Assembly (NCBI GenBank): GCA_030044775.1 | Contig: JASICF010000155.1 | Span: 1-10,771, forward strand | Reading direction: 5' to 3' | DNA length: 10,771 nucleotides | Origin: Candidatus Sulfotelmatobacter sp. | GTDB lineage: Bacteria; Acidobacteriota; Terriglobia; Terriglobales; Acidobacteriaceae | Part shown: positions 6,232 to 10,771 of the stretch, piece by piece | Position numbering within the stretch: the stretch's first letter is position 1 | Layout: every line of letters starts with the position of its first letter | Made by a program: the position numbers and the translations under genes | Notes under the pieces: generated by a model | Database searches by the model: none | What the model saw: the letters and a program-made list of their open reading frames with translations, nothing else | Told to the model about the DNA's origin: nothing

Positions 6232-7809
6232 CTATCGCTCAGGCAGCCTGAAATTGAGGGTTATTGTTGTCTGGATCTCAACGGGGCTTCGCGAGACCAC
6301 CAGCGGCCTGAATCGCCATTGCTTTACCGCGGCAATCGCCGCCTCCGCAAGCACCGGGTCGCCCTGTATCAAGCTTACATTCTCCACGGCGCCGTCGTGC
6401 CCCGCAACCACTTGCAATACGACCTGTCCTTGAATCCCTTGGCTGCGCGCCGTTTCGGGGTAGTCCGGCTCCACGCGATGCACCAATCGGCCTTCCGCGG
6501 TTGCGGGTGCCAGTTCATACATTGCCGCCGGCTCGACGGCGTTGGCCGCTTCGGCTCCTGGCTTGTCGCTGGTCGGGCCTGCACCAGGTCCATAACCTTC
6601 GCGAAAGACTTCTTTTCCGTTCTCGTAAACAACCAGGCCTCCATGCGGCACGCGTGGATCGACCGGCTGCCTGGTCGCCGCCGCACCCTCACTGGCCGTA
6701 GCATCCGCCAGTTGAGCTGTGCTGGCTATTCTTCCGGAGTCTCCTGTGCCGATGGCGGTGTTCGAGCCGCTGGCGGCATGATGATGAATCGTTGATTTTC
6801 CGATCAGGCGCTCGCCCGCAATCGTGGTCAAAAGCACAGCAAACGCGAGGACCGCTGCGGCCAGAACCCACGTAATCGTGGTGATGGCCTGGTGGCCCGG
6901 CGCAATGGCTCCATCAGCCTGAGCTTCATCTCGGTTTTCTTCCCCGCTTTCCGGCTGCTTCGCTCTTCCATCGAATTCCGCCACCACTGGTCTCACGGAT
7001 GAACCAAGCCCAACGGGCGCGACGCCAACCCTCGTGTCTTCGAGGTTCTTTCCTTCCGCCGGAGTCAATTCCTGCCGCAATGTTTGTTCCTCAACCGGGT
7101 CCGGCGTCGCTTTTTGCGGCAGCACCATGGCTGGCTCGGCCGCCTGTGCAACGCTGCTCAGCACATATTGCGAAAAGACCCAGAGAGCGCTTGTCACGCC
7201 GTCTTTAAACAGTCCGGCACGCGGCGAGAATGCGGCCAATACGCCCAGCAACGTTCCCCTCTGGATCACCGGCAGCGCAATCGCCGAGCGTATTCCAAGA
7301 TTCCGGCAGAGCTCAGGGTCCATGCGCGGATCTGCCTGCGAATCATCGCACCGCTGTGTCTTGCATGTCCGGATACACTCGGCAATCAGGCCCGACTCGC
7401 TGCTGAGCCGTGCGCCCAGCTCCGGCGCGCTCGTCCCCGTGCTCGCCCGGCACACCCAAGCCCCATCGCGCTGCAGGATCACCGCCGCGCTGCTCGCTCC
7501 GGTCGCGGCGCATGCCTGCTCCACAATCTCGTGCAGCACGACTTCCAGCGCCAGGTCGACAGACAGCTCCGCGGGTAACTGTCCGCCTTCGTGCGAGGAA
7601 AATTTAGCCGTTAGTTCGGCCAGCTCGGATTCAAACTCCGGCAGTTCTCCCGCGCGTGGTCGCATCGCATGGAGTCTTCCACCCAGAGAGGCAGAGGCTG
7701 GCCGTGCTCGATCGGAGGAGGGGTCGGCGCGACCTGAATCCGGCTCCGGAATGGGATGGTGAGCCATGCGAGACAATAACTCGTAGGCGGAGTGTGCCGC
7801 CAAAGTCAC
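6232..7809 (-). CDS. GAF domain–transmembrane–TonB C-terminal domain protein
   Basis: This encodes 525 residues. The cytoplasmic half carries a GAF sensor domain (about 85-222), with LGIRSAIALPVI (171-182) and GTLLGVLAAFS (185-195) typical of the fold. A low-complexity acidic linker (about 225-305) leads to one membrane helix, TITWVLAAAVLAFAVLLTTI (311-330), then a Gly/Ala/Ser-rich periplasmic linker. The C-terminal TonB domain (about 440-525) has EPDYPETARSQGIQG (447-461) and VKQWRFRPL (495-503), both classic. A standard TonB N-terminal ExbB-contact helix is absent; the helix is mid-protein. Cysteines 145, 149, 154 and 168 cluster in the GAF domain. It may couple a cytoplasmic signal to an outer-membrane or periplasmic partner, which is inference. 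The start is uncertain: GTG at 7809 has no clear binding site, and ATG at 7767 (residue 15) is also possible; both keep all domains. Confidence 0.88.
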   Translation of the reverse strand: MTLAAHSAYELLSRMAHHPIPEPDSGRADPSSDRARPASASLGGRLHAMRPRAGELPEFESELAELTAKFSSHEGGQLPAELSVDLALEVVLHEIVEQACAATGASSAAVILQRDGAWVCRASTGTSAPELGARLSSESGLIAECIRTCKTQRCDDSQADPRMDPELCRNLGIRSAIALPVIQRGTLLGVLAAFSPRAGLFKDGVTSALWVFSQYVLSSVAQAAEPAMVLPQKATPDPVEEQTLRQELTPAEGKNLEDTRVGVAPVGLGSSVRPVVAEFDGRAKQPESGEENRDEAQADGAIAPGHQAITTITWVLAAAVLAFAVLLTTIAGERLIGKSTIHHHAASGSNTAIGTGDSGRIASTAQLADATASEGAAATRQPVDPRVPHGGLVVYENGKEVFREGYGPGAGPTSDKPGAEAANAVEPAAMYELAPATAEGRLVHRVEPDYPETARSQGIQGQVVLQVVAGHDGAVENVSLIQGDPVLAEAAIAAVKQWRFRPLVVSRSPVEIQTTITLNFRLPER

Positions 7810-7853
7810 AGGTTGTCAACAACAAATCGGAGCGAGCGTCTTCCCCTGCCCCA

Positions 7854-7877
7854 AGGCGAACTCTGGGCTGTTCGCCT
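7854..7877. repeat. Inverted repeat, 8-bp perfect stem
   Basis: AGGCGAAC (7854-7861) and GTTCGCCT (7870-7877) pair perfectly around an 8-base loop. On the plus strand it is followed by AGCTTTTCG, which has a short T run. No plus-strand gene upstream needs terminating in this window, so an operator or leader structure is as likely as a terminator. Confidence 0.5.
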
Positions 7878-8030
7878 AGCTTTTCGTCGCTGGATTCAGG
7901 CTGTAACGCGGGTCGCTAGGCAGAAAGACGCAAGACCGCAAAACAGCTCTCGAGGTTCCGAAACGGTATTAAAGGGTAATCACCAGGTCACCTGTAGAGA
8001 CTTTTGCTCCCTCCCCTCAACTGGTGAAAA

Positions 8031-8039
8031 TGCTAAAAT
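8031..8039 (+). promoter_or_regulatory. Possible extended -10 for the UDP-sugar genes
   Basis: TGCTAAAAT fits an extended -10 (TGn then TAAAAT). No good -35 lies 17 bases upstream (CTCCCC). It would give a leader of about 115 bases before the dehydrogenase ATG. Confidence 0.3.
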
Positions 8040-8161
8040 GAGTTTGCCTTGGAGCGGGCCTGTTTCCTTCATCCAAGCGCAATTGCTTCCTCCCCGTGGC
8101 TTCTGTTGGAGACACCTGAAAACATAGCCGCTGCAACATCTTTCATCCAGGGAGTCTGAAC

Positions 8162-9586
8162 ATGCGGATCGCTGTGGTTGGTTCGGGATACGTGGGATTG
8201 GTGGCGGGCGCCTGCTTGGCCGACCTCGGCCACGACGTCATTCTGGTCGATAACGACAATCGCAAGCTTGCGGCACTGCGAAACGGCGAAACCCCGATTC
8301 ACGAAAAGTTTTTGCCTGAACTGTTGCAGCGGCATCGCGGTCATCGGCTGCAATTCTCCGACAACCTGCACGAGGCCGTTCGCGCCAGTTCCGCCATTTT
8401 CGTCGCCGTCGGAACTCCGCCCACCGAATCCGGCGACGCCGATCTTTCCTATGTAGAGTCGGTCGCGCGTGAAATCTCCGGCGCCATCAACGATTACAAA
8501 GTCGTCGTGGAAAAAAGCACCGTTCCGGTTTACACCAGTGAGTGGGTACGCCGCATCATTCTGCGCAATGGCGCCGATCCGGATTCATTCGATGTCGCTT
8601 CCAACCCCGAGTTTCTCCGCGAAGGCACCGCCGTCACCGATTTTCTTTTCCCCGACCGGATCGTGATCGGTTGCGATACCGAACGCTCGGCGAAGGTTTT
8701 GGGCGAAATCTATGAACCGCTCACCGGCGGCGCTTACTATCAGCGCGCCGACGCCATCCCCGCTCCTGACCGCGCTTCGGTTCCTCCGCCCATCATCGTT
8801 ACCAGCAGCAAGAGCGCGGAACTGATCAAGCATGCCTCGAACGCTTTCCTGGCGATGAAAATTTCATTTATCAATGCGGTCGCATCGGTCTGTGAATCGG
8901 TCGGCGCCAACGTGAACCAGGTCTGCCGCGGCATTGGGACCGACACCCGCATTGGCCCGCGCTTCTTGAATCCCGGCATCGGCTACGGCGGTTCATGCTT
9001 TCCCAAAGATGTAATGGCGTTCCGCGCAGTCGCTCGCGAGTCCGGCTACGACTTCCGCCTGCTCGATGAAGTCATGCGCATTAACGAGGAGCAGCGCCAG
9101 CGTTTTCTGCGTAAAGTGCGCAGCGCCCTCTGGACCCTTCGCGGCAAGCATCTCGGCGTGCTCGGCCTCGCCTTCAAAGGCGGCACCGATGACATTCGCG
9201 AATCGCCGGCTCTATTCCTGGTGCAGGCACTCTTGCAGGAAGGTTGCAAAGTCACCGCCTACGACCCGGCTGCCATGGAGCGCACGCAGGAAGTGATGAA
9301 TTCGAATCTGAAATACGCCAACTCTCCCTACGAAGCCGCCCACGGCGCCGACGCGTTGCTGATTCTCACGGAATGGGAGGAATTCGCCAATCTCGATCTC
9401 GAACGCCTCACCAGCGAGTTGCGATATCCCATCGTGATTGACGGCCGCAATCTTTACGATCCCGATGTGATGGCCGCGCACGGCATCACTTACTACAGCG
9501 TTGGCCGTGCCGCTTCCCATCCCGACGGCATTCCCGCCGGCGCTTTGAAGAATGGCGTCATGAAGAACGGCCTCCCGAAAGCATGA
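8162..9586 (+). CDS. ugd: UDP-glucose 6-dehydrogenase
   Basis: This 474-residue enzyme oxidises UDP-glucose to UDP-glucuronate with two NAD+ in the cytoplasm. The N-terminal Rossmann domain has GSGYVGLVAGACLADLGHDV (7-26) and an acidic strand end at D30. Then come VAVGTPPTESGDADL (81-95), VVEKSTVP (115-122), SNPEFLREG (147-155), the helix LIKHASNAFLAMKISFINA (221-239; Lys224), and the catalytic cysteine in GIGYGGSCFPKD (272-283; Cys279). The C-terminal UDP-binding domain shows GLAFKGGTDDIRESPA (335-350) and VIDGRNLYDP (425-434). All catalytic residues are present. A loop at about 194-211 (ADAIPAPDRASVPPP) is longer than in many homologues, and a tail after about 450 is unconserved in appearance. 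GGGAG lies 7 bases before the ATG. The downstream decarboxylase uses its product. Confidence 0.97.
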   Translation: MRIAVVGSGYVGLVAGACLADLGHDVILVDNDNRKLAALRNGETPIHEKFLPELLQRHRGHRLQFSDNLHEAVRASSAIFVAVGTPPTESGDADLSYVESVAREISGAINDYKVVVEKSTVPVYTSEWVRRIILRNGADPDSFDVASNPEFLREGTAVTDFLFPDRIVIGCDTERSAKVLGEIYEPLTGGAYYQRADAIPAPDRASVPPPIIVTSSKSAELIKHASNAFLAMKISFINAVASVCESVGANVNQVCRGIGTDTRIGPRFLNPGIGYGGSCFPKDVMAFRAVARESGYDFRLLDEVMRINEEQRQRFLRKVRSALWTLRGKHLGVLGLAFKGGTDDIRESPALFLVQALLQEGCKVTAYDPAAMERTQEVMNSNLKYANSPYEAAHGADALLILTEWEEFANLDLERLTSELRYPIVIDGRNLYDPDVMAAHGITYYSVGRAASHPDGIPAGALKNGVMKNGLPKA

Positions 9587-9622
9587 GCCCGGTAAACAGA
9601 GTAAGCTGAACGAATAAGGTAA

Positions 9623-10582
9623 ATGAACAAGCAACGCGCTCTGGTCACCGGCGGCGCCGGATTCCTCGGATCCCATCTCTGCGATGCCCTGCTCGCCGAA
9701 AGCTGGAGTGTGGTCTGCGTCGATAACCTGCTCACCGGCCGCCAGGCAAACATTGACCATCTCCGAAATGAAGCGGCTTTCGAGTTTGTAGAAAAAGACA
9801 TTTGCCGGCCCTTCGATGTCGGGCGCGTCGATTACGTCTTCCACTTCGCCAGTCCCGCCAGTCCCGTCGACTACACCGAGCATGGAATCGAAACCCTGCA
9901 AGTCGGCTCGCTCGGCACCTTTCACGCGCTCGACGTCGCGAAAAAATACAATGCGAAATATCTCGTCTCGTCTACTTCCGAGTGCTACGGCGACCCGCTC
10001 GAGCATCCGCAGAAAGAAACCTATTGGGGCAATGTCAACTCAATCGGCCCGCGATCGGTCTACGACGAGGCCAAACGCTTCACCGAAGCCGTCACCATGG
10101 CTTATCACCGCTATCACAAGGTCGATACCCGGATCGTACGCATTTTCAACACCTATGGCCCGCGCTTGCAGTTGAACGACGGCCGCGTGGTCTCGAACTT
10201 CATGAAGCAAGCGCTCCGAGGCGAACCGCTCACCGTCTACGGCAATGGCAGCCAGACGCGCAGTTTCTGCTACGTGAGCGACGAAATCGATGGCTTCCTG
10301 CGCCTGTCAAAATCGAATGAGCATCTGCCGGTAAATATCGGCAATCCCACTGAATTTACGATTCTCGAATGCGCCCGGCTCGTCTTGAAAGTCATGGGCT
10401 CCAAAAGCAAAATCGCATACGAGCCTCTGCCGCAGGATGATCCCAAGCAACGCCGCCCCGACATCACCAAAGCTAGAACCCTTCTTGGTTGGGAGCCGAA
10501 AATCCAGCTCGAAGCGGGCTTGCGCCTGTCGCTCGATTACTTCCGCACCGCAGTCGCAGCCGAAACATCAACGGCGAAATAG
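9623..10582 (+). CDS. uxs: UDP-glucuronate decarboxylase (UDP-xylose synthase)
   Basis: This 319-residue extended short-chain dehydrogenase converts UDP-glucuronate to UDP-xylose using bound NAD+. The Rossmann motif GGAGFLGSHL is at 10-19, with D34 ending strand 2. FHFASPASPVDY (73-84) is the hallmark separating UXS from related epimerases. SSTSECYGDP (116-125), then YWGNVNSIGPRSVYDEAKR (134-152), contain the catalytic Tyr147 and Lys151. PRLQLNDGRVVSNF (180-193) and GNGSQTRSFCYVSD (207-220) bind the UDP-sugar. Full length and motifs suggest activity. It starts 36 bases after the dehydrogenase stop; AAGG lies only 3 bases before the ATG, so initiation may be modest or coupled. UDP-xylose would feed cell-surface or exported glycans. 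No glycosyltransferase is visible nearby. Confidence 0.95.
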   Translation: MNKQRALVTGGAGFLGSHLCDALLAESWSVVCVDNLLTGRQANIDHLRNEAAFEFVEKDICRPFDVGRVDYVFHFASPASPVDYTEHGIETLQVGSLGTFHALDVAKKYNAKYLVSSTSECYGDPLEHPQKETYWGNVNSIGPRSVYDEAKRFTEAVTMAYHRYHKVDTRIVRIFNTYGPRLQLNDGRVVSNFMKQALRGEPLTVYGNGSQTRSFCYVSDEIDGFLRLSKSNEHLPVNIGNPTEFTILECARLVLKVMGSKSKIAYEPLPQDDPKQRRPDITKARTLLGWEPKIQLEAGLRLSLDYFRTAVAAETSTAK

Positions 10583-10631
10583 ACTCGGGCGCGGCTTTAC
10601 CCCACTTCCGAATCGAATTCGCCATTCGTTC

Positions 10632-10660
10632 TTGATCCCCGCATAGGTGAACGTGATACT
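10632..10660 (+). promoter_or_regulatory. Putative sigma70-type promoter for the last gene
   Basis: TTGATC (10632-10637), 17 bases, then GATACT (10655-10660) lie in the 151-base gap after the decarboxylase. Transcription from here would give a leader of about 65 bases before the ATG at 10734. No clear terminator for the decarboxylase is seen in the same gap; GCGT/ACGC (10670-10683 area) is a weak stem. Confidence 0.4.
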
Positions 10661-10733
10661 CTGACCGGCGCGTTTTAAGACGCAAAGTTCCTACGCTTTG
10701 GCACGGAATCCACCAACGGAGAAAAAATATTCA

Positions 10734-10771
10734 ATGCGAACGCTGATTCTGAAGGTTGTCGCACTCGTCGC
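10734..10771 (+). CDS. Start of a probably secreted or membrane protein (truncated)
   Basis: Only 12 codons lie in the window: MRTLILKVVALV. A basic residue followed by a hydrophobic run suggests a signal peptide or membrane anchor. CGGAG lies about 12 bases upstream of the ATG, which is far for a binding site. The function cannot be told. Confidence 0.5.
   Translation, partial: MRTLILKVVALV

Larger units (their letters stand above)
7810..8161. other. Divergent intergenic region without a gene
   Basis: These 352 bases lie between the GAF-TonB gene (minus) and the UDP-glucose dehydrogenase gene (plus). They hold an 8-bp hairpin (7854-7877), a small dyad GTTGT-CA-ACAAC (7812-7823) that includes a minus-strand TTGACA, CAGGT-C-ACCTG (7984-7994), and a possible plus-strand -10 (8031-8039). 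An ORF across 7792-8127 has no recognisable protein character. Confidence 0.6.

Noticed and set aside
7900..8000. Cyclic-di-GMP (GEMM) or similar riboswitch before the dehydrogenase gene
   Set aside because: GACGCAAGACCGCAAAA looks vaguely like the GEMM core, but the conserved GCAAAGCC and the paired second helix are absent.
7792..8127. Plus-strand ORF of 111 codons in the divergent intergenic region
   Set aside because: Composition is not protein-like, there is no good binding site, and it overlaps the start of the GAF-TonB gene.
9212..10006. Minus-strand ORF of 264 codons
   Set aside because: It overlaps both UDP-sugar genes on the opposite strand; the two real genes are unambiguous.

Overview
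The window looks like chromosomal DNA of an acidobacterium (Terriglobia / Koribacter-like). This is inferred from the moderately high GC content, a secreted NHL-propeller protein, a GAF–transmembrane–TonB_C fusion and the style of the sugar-nucleotide genes; no marker gene is present to prove it. Eight complete genes and two truncated ones are supported. There is no tRNA, rRNA, CRISPR array or insertion sequence.

Left edge (1-1136, minus): the N-terminal 378 residues of a secreted NHL-repeat beta-propeller protein, which starts at GTG and runs off the window. Its roughly 160-base leader holds a promoter-like pair and a block resembling the 3' half of a cobalamin riboswitch.

Centre (1387-5896, minus): a compact five-gene unit read right to left. 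It encodes a 58-residue DUF5989/SxtK-type membrane microprotein, a membrane-anchored SGNH/GDSL-type hydrolase, a 71-residue small membrane-associated protein, a NodU/CmcH-family carbamoyltransferase, and a zinc-ribbon SAM methyltransferase. The last three are nearly contiguous (gaps of 1 and 8 bases). The carbamoyltransferase plus small membrane proteins recalls the sxtI-sxtJ-sxtK group of the saxitoxin clusters, but no toxin biosynthesis genes are visible. The set more plausibly decorates a polysaccharide, glycolipid or small metabolite.

Right of this (6232-7809, minus) lies a gene for a cytoplasmic GAF domain tied by one membrane helix to a periplasmic TonB C-terminal domain. After a divergent 352-base intergenic region come two plus-strand genes: UDP-glucose 6-dehydrogenase (8162-9586) and UDP-glucuronate decarboxylase (9623-10582). 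Together they convert UDP-glucose to UDP-glucuronate and then to UDP-xylose. A new gene, probably secreted, begins at 10734.

The most interesting non-coding signal is shared by two places. The NHL gene and the five-gene unit are each preceded, about 165-190 bases upstream, by the same TTGCA-type promoter element, and both leaders carry a similar GTGAAAC/GAAGTG/TAG motif. This suggests co-regulation, perhaps through a structured leader RNA.
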